Assembly: GCA_955652855.1 (NCBI GenBank)
Contig: CATPCN010000415.1
Coordinates: forward strand, 1 to 12,690
Origin: an uncultured Chthoniobacterales bacterium
Lineage (GTDB): Bacteria; Verrucomicrobiota; Verrucomicrobiae; Chthoniobacterales; UBA10450
Direction: 5' to 3'
Length of the DNA: 12,690 bases
The position numbers were made by a program, and so were the translations under genes. Below, one piece after another: positions 1-6,307 of this stretch. A model generated the notes under the pieces. The model was not told where the DNA came from. It did no database searches and was given only the letters and a program-made list of their open reading frames with translations. Each line of letters opens with the position of its first letter. Within the stretch, counting starts at the first letter, position 1.

Positions 1-470
1 GATTTCCCATCGGTGCGTTTTGGGTGCACGAAAAATTCGCAGACGTGCTTTCCGCTGGAACGCACGCCACAACTTTTGGCGGGACGCCGCTCGGCTGCGC
101 GGTGGCGCTGAAAATTCTCGACGTAATCGAGCACGAGCATCTCGATGAAAATGCGAGGAAACTCGGCGAATTGTTGAAAGCAGAACTGCAAAAACTTGTC
201 GCGCGGTTTCCGTCCGTTCTTAAAGAAGTGCGCGGGATCGGTCTCATGATCGGGCTCGAGTTTCGCGCGGATGCGCCCGCGTTTGCGCGCGAGAAAAAAT
301 CGCCGGCGCTGCAAGCGGTGAACCGTTTGCACGCAGCAGGACTGCTGACGGTTCCGGCAGCAACTGCGGTCATCCGCCTTTTGCCACCGCTAAATTTAAG
401 CGAAGACGAAATGAAGGAAGGCTTGCGCACGATCGAAAATGTGATTGTCGATCTTGCCGCCGAATCATGA
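1..470 (+). CDS. argD: Acetylornithine aminotransferase, C-terminal part (5' truncated by window edge)
   Basis: PLP-dependent class-III aminotransferase that converts N-acetylglutamate semialdehyde to N-acetylornithine in cytoplasmic arginine biosynthesis. The reading frame is open from the window edge (codons from base 3) and begins inside the conserved segment FPIGAFW, which in this family follows just after the PLP-binding lysine. That lysine therefore lies outside the window. Visible family features are GTHATTFGGTPLGCAVA, whose threonine contacts the PLP phosphate of the partner subunit, and VRGIGLMIGLEF with the late PAATAVIRLLPPLNLSEDE segment. The stop TGA overlaps the argF start as ATGA, so the two genes are translationally coupled. 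The neighbouring ornithine carbamoyltransferase supports argD over other class-III transaminases such as GABA or ornithine-delta aminotransferase. A succinyl-ornithine activity cannot be excluded from the sequence. Confidence 0.9.
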   Translation, partial: FPIGAFWVHEKFADVLSAGTHATTFGGTPLGCAVALKILDVIEHEHLDENARKLGELLKAELQKLVARFPSVLKEVRGIGLMIGLEFRADAPAFAREKKSPALQAVNRLHAAGLLTVPAATAVIRLLPPLNLSEDEMKEGLRTIENVIVDLAAES

Positions 471-1369
471 AACATCTTCTCAGCATCGAGAGCCTGGAGC
501 GTGACTGGATCGACAAGGTTCTTCACGAAGCGGGCGATTTTAAGAAGAATCGCGACAAGAATTCGAGGAAGCCGCTGGCGGGACAAACCTGGGCGCTGAT
601 TTTTTCCAAGCCGTCAACGCGCACACGCGTTTCGTTTGAAGTAGGAATTCGCGAGCTCGGAGGCGAATCGATTTACATGAACGCGGCCGACGCGCAGCTC
701 GGGCGTGGCGAGTTAATCAAAGACACGGCGCGTGTGCTGGCGCGAATGATTCACGGGGCCATCATTCGCACGTATGCGCAGAGCGACATCGAGGAGTTCG
801 CCGAATTTTCCAGCGTGCCGACGGTGAACGCGCTGACCGACGACGAGCATCCCTGCCAAATCTTGAGCGACCTCTTCACGATCGGAGAAAAGCGGGGCAA
901 GATCGACAATAAGATCGTGACGTTCATCGGCGACGGTGTGTCGAACACAGCGCGATCGTGGCTCTTTGCCGCGGGTAAACTTGATTTTGAATTGCGGATC
1001 GCAGCGCCAAAGAAATATCAACCGAAGAAAAAGTTGCTCGAGCGCGCGGGCGGCCGCGTCGTTTGCACTGATGATGTGTCGGCCGCGGTACGCGATGCCG
1101 ATGTGCTTTACACCGACATCTGGGTGTCGATGGGGAAAGAAAGCGAGGAAGCGCGCCGCGAAGCCGAGCTCGGTCCGTACTGGATCAACGAATCGCTCGT
1201 CAAATTAGCAAAACCGAACGCGCTGGTGATGCATTGCCTGCCCGCGCATCGCGGCCAGGAGATCGACGAGAAAACTTTCGAAGCGCACGCGCAGACCATT
1301 TTCGATCAAGCCGAAAATCGTTTGCACGTGCAGAAAGCGATCCTGAGTCGTCTCGCGAAAGATTCGTAG
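467..1369 (+). CDS. argF: Ornithine carbamoyltransferase
   Basis: Transfers the carbamoyl group from carbamoyl phosphate to ornithine, giving citrulline; cytoplasmic, normally a trimer. The 300-aa length is typical. Carbamoyl-phosphate binding motifs are SKPSTRTR (STRTR at residues 50-54) and HPCQ (128-131). The ornithine side is represented by DIWVSMGKE (SMG at 221-223) and HCLPAHRG (256-263), which is the true OTCase signature and argues against acetyl- or succinylornithine carbamoyltransferases. The usual paired asparagines of the ornithine-contact loop (GDG/GDA-x-NN) appear here as GDGVSNTARS (155-164), so only the second Asn is kept. The ATG at 467 overlaps the argD stop by 4 bp and has no clear Shine-Dalgarno sequence, consistent with re-initiation after argD. 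It ends with TAG, followed by a change to A+T-richer DNA. Confidence 0.96.
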   Translation: MKHLLSIESLERDWIDKVLHEAGDFKKNRDKNSRKPLAGQTWALIFSKPSTRTRVSFEVGIRELGGESIYMNAADAQLGRGELIKDTARVLARMIHGAIIRTYAQSDIEEFAEFSSVPTVNALTDDEHPCQILSDLFTIGEKRGKIDNKIVTFIGDGVSNTARSWLFAAGKLDFELRIAAPKKYQPKKKLLERAGGRVVCTDDVSAAVRDADVLYTDIWVSMGKESEEARREAELGPYWINESLVKLAKPNALVMHCLPAHRGQEIDEKTFEAHAQTIFDQAENRLHVQKAILSRLAKDS

Positions 1370-1543
1370 CCTAAAGAAAATGTGTAGCCTAGTCCGACAG
1401 TTGACTGTTTTTCTCCAGTCAATCGGCCAGTAGCGAGTGAAGTTACAAAGGTCGATTGGAATAAAGCCTTTTTTCCTTTAGAACGTCACGATAGTTAATC
1501 TTGTAGGTATTCCCTATTTTAATAGCGGAGCGGACGAGCAAAG
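1370..1543. other. Intergenic region between argF and the glycosyltransferase gene
   Basis: This A+T-rich spacer holds the hairpins listed at 1397-1422. An 8-bp direct repeat GTAGCCTA overlaps the argF stop (1366-1373) and recurs at 1384-1391. A short inverted repeat TAAAG/CTTTA (1462-1466 and 1476-1480) flanks a T-rich stretch. A TTTAAT-like -10 candidate at 1518-1523 has no good -35 partner at the right distance, so I do not call a promoter. No ribosome binding site stronger than a distant GGAG (1527-1530) precedes the next start. Confidence 0.4.
1397..1422 (+). terminator. Possible weak terminator / alternative hairpins after argF
   Basis: Two mutually exclusive stem-loops share bases here. 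One is ACAG-TTGA-CTGT (1397-1408), followed at once by a run of T (1408-1412). The other is TTGACTG (1401-1407) pairing perfectly with CAGTCAA (1416-1422) across an 8-base T-rich loop. The position about 30 bp after the argF stop suits a weak intrinsic terminator, but the stems are short. Confidence 0.3.
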
Positions 1544-2326
1544 ATGAAGCATCAGGGATATTTATATATCGCGGCCGGTGGCCGGAATTACATTCAAGAA
1601 GCGGTGATTTCTGCACAAAGTTTGAGACGGGTGGATAGAAACGCTCACATTACTTTGATCGCCGACGAAGATGCCCATATCGATATCTTCGACCTGATTA
1701 TCGTTCGCCCGGGCGGAGATTTTAGCACTTGGAGGAATGGATTGGCTTACAAAGTCGAGCACATCTACGCTGAGTCGCCTTATGAAAAAACGCTTTTCCT
1801 GGATAGTGACACTTATTTTTACGAGAACTGCGAAGAGATTTTTGATCTGCTGGAATACTACGACGTCGCCGTCGCGAGTGCGCCTGTCGGAGAAGGTATT
1901 TTGAAGGTGAATGGAAAGCCCTTCAGCGTTTATACCCCTTATAACACGGGCGTCATCGCCTACCGGAAAAATGATCGCAATGCACAATTATTTAAAGCGT
2001 GGAAAGCGGCTTACGAACGAAAATTAGAAGAAATAAAATCTGGGGCCGCCAAAGGGAACGATCAAGATTCATTCATCGAGGCATTGCTCCATGTTGAATC
2101 AAGGGTTCACGTTTTCTCGAACCTTTGGAATGCGCGAACGCCCAGATGCATCGCATTGAACGGCAAGGTTAAAATCGCTCATGGTCGGCATGAGAATTAC
2201 GTGATACTTGGCGCCAAACTGAATGTCACCTCTGAGGAACGCCTCTGGGACCCTCATCGGCAAAGATGTATCGCGCCGTCGAAAAGGAAAAGCCTGTTTT
2301 CCAAATTGCTGGGGAAGCGCCGCTAA
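1544..2326 (+). CDS. Putative nucleotide-sugar glycosyltransferase (GT-A fold, GT8-like)
   Basis: A 260-aa soluble protein with the layout of a retaining, metal-dependent GT-A glycosyltransferase. The N-terminal strand YLYIAAGGRNYIQEAVISAQSL (residues 6-27) resembles the nucleotide-binding beginning of GT8-type enzymes. LFLDSDTYF carries the DxD metal motif (DSD, 87-89). TPYNTGVIAY (131-140) and GNDQDSF (171-177, with DQD) match later acceptor and catalytic segments. KIAHGRHE (210-217) resembles the C-terminal histidine/glycine metal-ligand motif. The tail is basic (SKRKSLFSKLLGKRR) and could contact membrane or nucleic acid. There is no signal peptide or membrane helix. Codon use is more A+T-rich than in argF. 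The sugar donor and acceptor are not predictable. It is followed by a sulfotransferase gene, which would fit modification of a surface glycan. The ATG at 1544 is chosen because the motif-bearing fold begins directly after it. Confidence 0.75.
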   Translation: MKHQGYLYIAAGGRNYIQEAVISAQSLRRVDRNAHITLIADEDAHIDIFDLIIVRPGGDFSTWRNGLAYKVEHIYAESPYEKTLFLDSDTYFYENCEEIFDLLEYYDVAVASAPVGEGILKVNGKPFSVYTPYNTGVIAYRKNDRNAQLFKAWKAAYERKLEEIKSGAAKGNDQDSFIEALLHVESRVHVFSNLWNARTPRCIALNGKVKIAHGRHENYVILGAKLNVTSEERLWDPHRQRCIAPSKRKSLFSKLLGKRR

Positions 2327-2620
2327 CAAGGGCGTAGCAGAAAAACTCTTAATTCTCCGAACGAAACGTTAAATGGAACAACCGCGGCTGACTTCTTACT
2401 CTGCAAGAAAATCTAGCCTTTGCCTCTTTCGAAGAAGGCTCATTCCGTCAATCTCAATTACGAGATCGCATATTCCGCTCTGGATTTTATTTTCTTTACA
2501 CTCCGTTAAAAAGGCCCGCAAGGAGGCTGGCGGATCCGCCTAGATGGCGAATCTCACGTTATTACCGTTTGATCTGGAAATTTCCCTGCGCGATTGGTGC
2601 CCGCTGTTACAAAAGCCAAG
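2327..2620. other. Long intergenic region upstream of the sulfotransferase
   Basis: No convincing gene is visible. It contains a near-palindrome CCTCTTTCGAAGAAGG around 2419-2434, a small inverted repeat AACG-AAA-CGTT near 2359-2369, a purine-rich AGGAGG (2521-2526) and a perfect 12-bp palindrome at 2529-2540. An ATG at 2544 opens a 31-codon reading frame that closes at 2639, inside the sulfotransferase start in another frame. AGGAGG lies too far upstream (17 bases) to serve that ATG well. I see no confident promoter. Confidence 0.4.
2529..2540. repeat. Perfect 12-bp palindrome GGCGGATCCGCC
   Basis: Both halves match with no spacer. It lies directly downstream of an AGGAGG stretch and 80 bp before the preferred start of the sulfotransferase gene. 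It could be an operator half-site pair, a remnant of a dispersed palindromic repeat, or chance. No second copy is present in this window. Confidence 0.5.
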
Positions 2621-3424
2621 ATGCTCGACAACAATGTGATCGTGTTCACCACGCATAAGGCGGGGTCGGTGCTGCTGCAAAGGGTGCTACGCGACATTTG
2701 CGAGAAGAACCACATTCCACACTATCGCCGCGCCAAAAAATGGATCGATCGAATCTTTGACGGCGAAGATTTCATTGCAACACGGAACGGCTGTTTCGGG
2801 CCGCTGCGTTTCTTTGTTCCAAGCGCAGCGCTGAAGACTGCGAACATCATTCTTAATCTGCGCGATCCGAGGGATGTTCTTACTTCGATGTTCTTTTCCT
2901 ATTGTTTCATGCATCCGGGAGAGATTGAAGGCAACACCGGCTACCGCAAAAAAGTGGCCGAGGCCGGGATCGACAAGTTTGTTCTTGATATGAGCGATGA
3001 AAACTTCATTCGCTACAAAACCGGTTATGGCAGCGGTGGCCCATACAGCCGGCATATCGGTAACGTTCGTGATAGATATAACACGTATCTGCGAGAGCTC
3101 GTGGGTAAACCGAATGCGGTCGTGCTTTTCTACGAGGAGATGGTGCTCGATTTCGGGAGTTGGCTTAGGAAATTGTTGGCCCCTTTCGAATTAGCCGATG
3201 TGGAAGAGACCTATAGATTCGTCGCAAGCCGTCATGCCGAAAGCGTAAAGCCGACTGCTGAAAACGTCTGGTCGCACAAACGAAAAGTAACACCCGGCGA
3301 CTATAGAGAAAAGCTCACGCCTGAAACGATATCGAAACTGAATTCGAGATTCAGCGAAGTATTGGACGTACTAGGCTATTCGAGTCCGCAATACGAGACA
3401 GAGCGGATACCGCGTCTTAAGTGA
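2621..3424 (+). CDS. Putative sulfotransferase (PAPS-dependent)
   Basis: A 267-aa protein of the P-loop-like sulfotransferase superfamily, which transfers sulfuryl groups from PAPS to hydroxyl or amino acceptors on carbohydrates and small molecules. FTTHKAGSVLLQRVL (residues 9-23) sits where the 5'-phosphosulfate-binding loop is expected. NLRDPRDVLTSMFFSY (79-94) matches the 3'-phosphate-binding strand and helix, with Arg81, Asp85 and Ser89 in the usual pattern. VLFYEEMVLDF (168-178) matches the conserved YE-D/E acceptor-side segment. HKRKVTPGDYREKLTPETISKLN (219-241) corresponds to the C-terminal PAPS-binding region. ATG 2621 is preferred because the first strand starts immediately after it. 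In-frame TTG (2594) and GTG (2597) would add up to nine residues, and a stop at 2570 closes the frame above them. No good Shine-Dalgarno sequence is seen for any start. The acceptor is unknown. Confidence 0.8.
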   Translation: MLDNNVIVFTTHKAGSVLLQRVLRDICEKNHIPHYRRAKKWIDRIFDGEDFIATRNGCFGPLRFFVPSAALKTANIILNLRDPRDVLTSMFFSYCFMHPGEIEGNTGYRKKVAEAGIDKFVLDMSDENFIRYKTGYGSGGPYSRHIGNVRDRYNTYLRELVGKPNAVVLFYEEMVLDFGSWLRKLLAPFELADVEETYRFVASRHAESVKPTAENVWSHKRKVTPGDYREKLTPETISKLNSRFSEVLDVLGYSSPQYETERIPRLK

Positions 3425-3425
3425 A

Positions 3426-3461
3426 CAGTTTCGGGCCACCGCACGGTCTGGCGACAAACTG
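3426..3461. terminator. Imperfect hairpin between converging sulfotransferase and tRNA-Leu genes
   Basis: CAGTTT (3426-3431) pairs with AAACTG (3456-3461). After a 3x3 internal loop, GCCA (3435-3438) pairs with TGGC (3449-3452), with a short CC/GG extension. It starts 2 bp after the sulfotransferase stop and lies 12 bp from the 3' end of the tRNA, so it could serve either transcript. No T-tract follows on either strand, so a termination role is only suggested. Confidence 0.25.
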
Positions 3462-3472
3462 CGAAGCGGAAT

Positions 3473-3556
3473 TGGTGCTCGGGGGGGGACTTGAACCCCC
3501 ATGCCTTTCGGCATACGCCCCTCAAACGTACGTGTCTGCCATTTCACCACCCGAGC
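3473..3556 (-). tRNA. tRNA-Leu (anticodon GAG), CCA encoded
   Basis: Read on the minus strand, the 84 bases fold into a complete class-II tRNA. The acceptor stem GCTCGGG/CCCGAGC (7 perfect pairs) is followed by A73 and genomic CCA (plus positions 3473-3475). The D-stem is GTG/CAC with loop AAATGGCAGA. The anticodon stem TACGT/GCGTA (one G-U pair) closes the loop TTGAGGG, which reads anticodon GAG (plus positions 3521-3523). The long variable arm TGCC-GAAA-GGCA is typical of leucine tRNAs. The T-arm is GGGGG-TTCAAGT-CCCCC. It reads CUC and CUU codons. The gene converges with the sulfotransferase and diverges from the PHP gene. Confidence 0.97.
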
Positions 3557-3578
3557 ATTGAGCGTGTGACGCGCGCAA

Positions 3579-3607
3579 AATGTTCCGCAGACCGCGCGCT
3601 CTGGCAA
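3579..3607 (-). promoter_or_regulatory. Candidate sigma-70-like promoter for tRNA-Leu
   Basis: On the minus strand a TTGCCA (-35-like, plus 3602-3607) is separated by 17 bp from AACATT (-10-like, plus 3579-3584), which ends 22 bp before the first tRNA base. The -35 and the spacing are good; the -10 is a weak match. Confidence 0.3.
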
Positions 3608-3661
3608 GTCAGTTCCGCTTTTTCCAAGCCGCGCGAGCATGAAATCTGCAGCAAGTGCGTC

Positions 3662-3676
3662 TAACTTGCCAAGTTA
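3662..3676. repeat. 15-bp inverted repeat TAACTT-GCC-AAGTTA at the PHP gene start
   Basis: Six-base arms pair perfectly around a 3-base centre. The last base of the repeat is the A of the ATG at 3676, so the arms cover the expected ribosome-binding region of that start. This is a plausible operator or small mRNA hairpin, or a hint that translation really begins at the downstream ATG (3715). Confidence 0.5.
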
Positions 3677-4449
3677 TGTCGATCTTAACGAGCGAGAACG
3701 ATGATCACGAGTGGATGAAGCTCGATCTGCACATTCACACGCTCGATGATCCGAAAGACGTCATCGATTATTCCGCGCACCAATTGCTGGCGCGCGCGCG
3801 TGCACTCGGCTTCGGCGTGCTTGCCATCACCTTGCACGACGCCGTCTTCGATCGATCCGAAGTTTTTGCGGACGCCGCGGCCATGGGAATTTTGCTGATC
3901 CCGGCAGCGGAGATGCGCATCGAAGGCGCCGATATCATTCTTTTGAATGTGCGCCGCGAAGAAGTCGCCGGATTAAAGACCTTTGACGATGTGCGTGCGC
4001 TGCAGGCGCGACGCGGATTGTCGATCTTCACCATCGCGCCGCATCCGTTTTATGTTCTGGGCGGTTCGATCGGGAAGCGGCTCTTAACTGAGATCGATTG
4101 CTTCGATGCGATCGAGCTTTGCCATTTTCATCGCGGACTTTTTAATCCGAACTGGCGCGCTGCGCGCGTAGCATCGAGATACGGTAAGCCACTGATCGCC
4201 ACGTCCGACGCGCATCGGCTGCACGCCTTCGGATCGCATTACACGAGCATGCCCGCGCCGGCCGAGCTGACGATCGAAAACGTTTTCGAGGCGCTGCGTC
4301 ACGGACCGCTGCACCTAACGAGTCCGCCATGCAGCCTGAGCGATTTCCTGAGCGCGATTTATTTTGTCTTTGTGGCGCACCCGTTTCGCAAACATGACAA
4401 TCATGTCGATGTTAGCCGGCGCGCCGAACACGCCGCGTCCGCGAGGTAA
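3676..4449 (+). CDS. PHP-domain metal-dependent phosphoesterase
   Basis: A 257-aa protein of the PHP (polymerase and histidinol phosphatase) superfamily, which uses a cluster of histidines and acidic residues to bind two or three metals and hydrolyse phosphoesters. Metal motifs appear in order: LHIHT (His19, His21), ITLHD (His54, Asp55, usually ITDHD), AAEMR (Glu79), APHPF (His123), CHFHR (His150) and TSDAHRLH (Asp178, His180). The core therefore looks complete and probably active. The last ~50 residues, rich in His and Arg, are not recognisable. The substrate is unknown; relatives include nucleotide and oligonucleotide phosphatases. The start is uncertain. ATG 3676 lacks a Shine-Dalgarno sequence and lies in an inverted repeat. 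ATG 3715 begins MKLDLHIHT and would also give an intact domain. GTG 3655 is less likely. It diverges from tRNA-Leu. Confidence 0.85.
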   Translation: MSILTSENDDHEWMKLDLHIHTLDDPKDVIDYSAHQLLARARALGFGVLAITLHDAVFDRSEVFADAAAMGILLIPAAEMRIEGADIILLNVRREEVAGLKTFDDVRALQARRGLSIFTIAPHPFYVLGGSIGKRLLTEIDCFDAIELCHFHRGLFNPNWRAARVASRYGKPLIATSDAHRLHAFGSHYTSMPAPAELTIENVFEALRHGPLHLTSPPCSLSDFLSAIYFVFVAHPFRKHDNHVDVSRRAEHAASAR

Positions 4450-4520
4450 TCGAGCAGGTCACCCTTGAATTCGATTGATAAACATGCAAAACCTCGTGGT
4501 GACATATCGCTAGGATCGAG

Positions 4521-4988
4521 ATGAGAATTATCAACTGCATCCTGCTTTGTTTCGTGCTCGCCGCGACTGGGTGCGAAACAAATCAGCAGAAAGCAAAAAA
4601 GAAAAAAGAGGCCGCCGCTGCTGTGAAAAAGCGAGCAAACGCTCAGCTGCGTGACGAAAGCTCGGATGTCGATTTTCAGGCGTTTATCGGCCGTCTGCGC
4701 AAGGCCGCGCAATCGCGCGATATGAACACGATCGCGTCGATGATGACCGAGAATTTTGGTTATCGCTTGAATCCGGAAGGAGCCGGCCCCGGTGTTTTCA
4801 AGTATTGGGACGAAAACAATCTTTGGCCCGAGCTTGAAGGAATCTTGTCGGAGAAATTTGTGAAGAAAGAGGATTTCATGGTCGCGCCGCCGCAATTTGC
4901 CGAGCCATCTCTGAACTACGACGGCTACCGAGTCGGTATCAGGCGGGTCAAAGGAAGCTGGAAGTTTGTGTATTTCGTGAATGGCTGA
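4521..4988 (+). CDS. Small lipoprotein of unknown function
   Basis: A 155-aa predicted lipoprotein. MRIINCILLCFVLAATGC is a short signal peptide ending in a lipobox-like AATGC, so Cys18 would be acylated; the -3 position is Ala rather than the usual Leu. Residues 23-40 form a Lys/Ala-rich linker (KAKKKKEAAAAVKKRA). The remaining globular part begins with a helical segment (FQAFIGRLRKAAQSRDMNTIASMM, 54-77) and ends with VGIRRVKGSWKFVYFVNG. A helix followed by late strands ending in a tryptophan recalls NTF2-like/SnoaL-type domains, but I do not recognise the family. AGGA (4512-4515) lies 5 bp before the ATG and supports this start. A TTGATA at 4475-4480 could be a -35, but the only -10 candidate is 19 bp away and poor. 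The next gene starts 30 bp downstream, so co-transcription is likely. Confidence 0.8.
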   Translation: MRIINCILLCFVLAATGCETNQQKAKKKKEAAAAVKKRANAQLRDESSDVDFQAFIGRLRKAAQSRDMNTIASMMTENFGYRLNPEGAGPGVFKYWDENNLWPELEGILSEKFVKKEDFMVAPPQFAEPSLNYDGYRVGIRRVKGSWKFVYFVNG

Positions 4989-4998
4989 GTCGAACCGG

Positions 4999-5013
4999 AC
5001 TCCGAGCCGGAGT
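4999..5013 (+). promoter_or_regulatory. Small hairpin covering the ribosome binding site of the FabZ-like gene
   Basis: ACTCCG (4999-5004) and CGGAGT (5008-5013) are perfect complements around a 3-base loop. The right arm contains GGAG (5009-5012), the likely Shine-Dalgarno sequence 6 bp before ATG 5019. The structure could mask initiation until ribosomes finishing the lipoprotein gene (stop at 4988) approach. This is inference from pairing only. Confidence 0.35.
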
Positions 5014-5018
5014 GGCAA

Positions 5019-5489
5019 ATGGAAACCGGATTGCGGAAAGAAGAACATGTCGATCTTGGCCTGCCGCATCGGGCGCCGTTTGTTTTTGTGCGCGAGCTGC
5101 TCGAACTCGTGCCGGGTCGCACCGCGCAATGCGCGACTTCTTTCGACCGAGATGATCCGATGTTTGCCGGACATTTTCCAGGTAATCCGCTGGTGCCGGG
5201 CGTGATTCTCACGGAAGCCCTCGCGCAGACCGCCGGGATCGCCGGCGCGTCGGGCTATTCTGAGAATGAGAAGCCACTGTTTCTTTTATCCGCCATTCGC
5301 AGCATGAAATTTTTTCAAGCGGTGCGGCCGGAAGAACGCATCATTTTGCGCGCTGAAAAATTGGCCGATGTTAACGGCCTTATGCAGTTTCAGGTCGAAG
5401 CCGCCGTGAATGGCGCTCGCGTTGCCGAAGGCCAGATTGTTTTGAGCGCGCAACCGCCGTCATTATCGAACAAACAATCTTCCAAATAA
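5019..5489 (+). CDS. FabZ-type 3-hydroxyacyl-ACP dehydratase (hotdog fold)
   Basis: A 156-aa hotdog protein closely resembling FabZ, which removes water from (3R)-hydroxyacyl-ACP in fatty-acid elongation. LPHRAPFVFV (residues 16-24) matches the HRxPF opening of FabZ. FAGHFPGNPLVPGVILTEALAQTAGI (49-74) holds the catalytic pair, His52 and Glu66, in the normal context. SAIRSMKFFQAVRPEERI (91-108) matches the FabZ strand that carries the KFR/KFK-type segment and the PGD-like turn, here PEE. ATG 5019 is supported by GGAG 6 bp upstream, and the HRxPF motif sits at the usual distance from it. The gene lies between a lipoprotein and a glycosyltransferase, away from lpx or fab genes. It may therefore be a second FabZ paralogue used for a dedicated acyl product rather than bulk synthesis, so I give no gene symbol. 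Confidence 0.87.
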   Translation: METGLRKEEHVDLGLPHRAPFVFVRELLELVPGRTAQCATSFDRDDPMFAGHFPGNPLVPGVILTEALAQTAGIAGASGYSENEKPLFLLSAIRSMKFFQAVRPEERIILRAEKLADVNGLMQFQVEAAVNGARVAEGQIVLSAQPPSLSNKQSSK

Positions 5490-5506
5490 TCAGCGCCGAG
5501 TTTTCT

Positions 5507-6298
5507 GTGAATCATTCTTCATCCACCGCGCTGCTTCCAGCGATCGGAATTATTATTCCGGCATGCGATGAAGAGGCGTGTATCGGCGGCGTGCTCGATG
5601 AATTGCTCGGCATTGTCGATCCAAAAAAGTTTGTCGTAATCGTCGGTGTAAATGGATCGTCCGATCGAACGGCGCAGATTGCGCGGGAACGCGGAGTGCT
5701 GGTGGCCGACACATCGAGACGCGGTTACGGATACGGTTGCGTAGCAGCAATCGATCTCGCCAAACAGACTTTGCCGCCACTGCGCGCGTACATTTTCTTC
5801 GCCGGCGACGGGGCGAGCGATCCGCGTGATCTGGCTGCACTGGTTTCGGCTTATGAAGCGGGTTTCGATCTTGTGCTCGGCGCGCGCACCGGCCGCCTGG
5901 GCAATTGGGGCACGATGAAGTTTTCGCATGTGCTGGCAAATTTCGCACTCGCGCTTTGGTGCGGGGTCCTCACAGGCCGCCGATTCAAAGATCTCGGGCC
6001 GCTCCGTTTGATCGACATAAAACTTTATGAAGCGCTGGCGCTGCGCGAAATGGCATTCGGCTGGACGATCGAAGCGCAGGTCGGCGCGGCGATGCACGGC
6101 GCAACAATCCGCGAAGTTCCGGTGCGCGAACGTCGCCGTCTCGCTGGGCGGCAAAAAGTTTCAGGTGTAACCTGGCGTCAGACATTCGTGATTGGCTGTC
6201 GCATTCTCGCCGCAGGTTATCGCGCGCATCGTCGTTTTCGCAACTCCGCGCCAATTGAAAACAGCGAGCGGCGTGAGGCACTCGTCCCGCAACCGTAA
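5507..6298 (+). CDS. Family-2 glycosyltransferase, DPM1-like (polyprenyl-phosphate sugar synthase type)
   Basis: A 263-aa GT2 enzyme. IGIIIPACDEEACIGGVLDEL (residues 13-33) is the classic N-terminal nucleotide-binding strand with the DEE variant of the NEE motif. VIVGVNGSSDRT (44-55) stands for the usual VDDGSxDxT, with Asn replacing the Asp pair. FFAGDGASDP (97-106) holds the metal-binding DxD-like DGASD. FKDLGPLRLI (160-169) and GRQKVSG (214-220) match the later acceptor loop and basic segment of dolichol-phosphate mannose synthase relatives. One hydrophobic stretch (141-156) precedes FKDLGP; there are no C-terminal membrane helices, so it probably sits on the inner face of the membrane. 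The start is GTG 5507, 17 bp after the previous stop, with no strong Shine-Dalgarno sequence. Its product could feed the GT-C proteins encoded just downstream on the other strand; the actual sugar is unknown. Confidence 0.82.
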   Translation: MNHSSSTALLPAIGIIIPACDEEACIGGVLDELLGIVDPKKFVVIVGVNGSSDRTAQIARERGVLVADTSRRGYGYGCVAAIDLAKQTLPPLRAYIFFAGDGASDPRDLAALVSAYEAGFDLVLGARTGRLGNWGTMKFSHVLANFALALWCGVLTGRRFKDLGPLRLIDIKLYEALALREMAFGWTIEAQVGAAMHGATIREVPVRERRRLAGRQKVSGVTWRQTFVIGCRILAAGYRAHRRFRNSAPIENSERREALVPQP

Positions 6299-6307
6299 CG
6301 CGGGATT

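Noticed and set aside
1370..3556. Integrated mobile element using the tRNA-Leu as attachment site
   Set aside because: I searched by eye for a second copy of the tRNA 3' end on the argF side and for an integrase gene, and found neither. Only the base-composition contrast remains.
4401..5174. 257-codon minus-strand open frame
   Set aside because: It lies antisense to the lipoprotein and FabZ-like genes, both of which have clear motifs and ribosome binding sites. Its translation has no recognisable domain.
5519..6154. 211-codon minus-strand open frame
   Set aside because: Antisense to the DPM1-like glycosyltransferase; Cys/His/Arg-rich composition typical of a GC-biased shadow frame.
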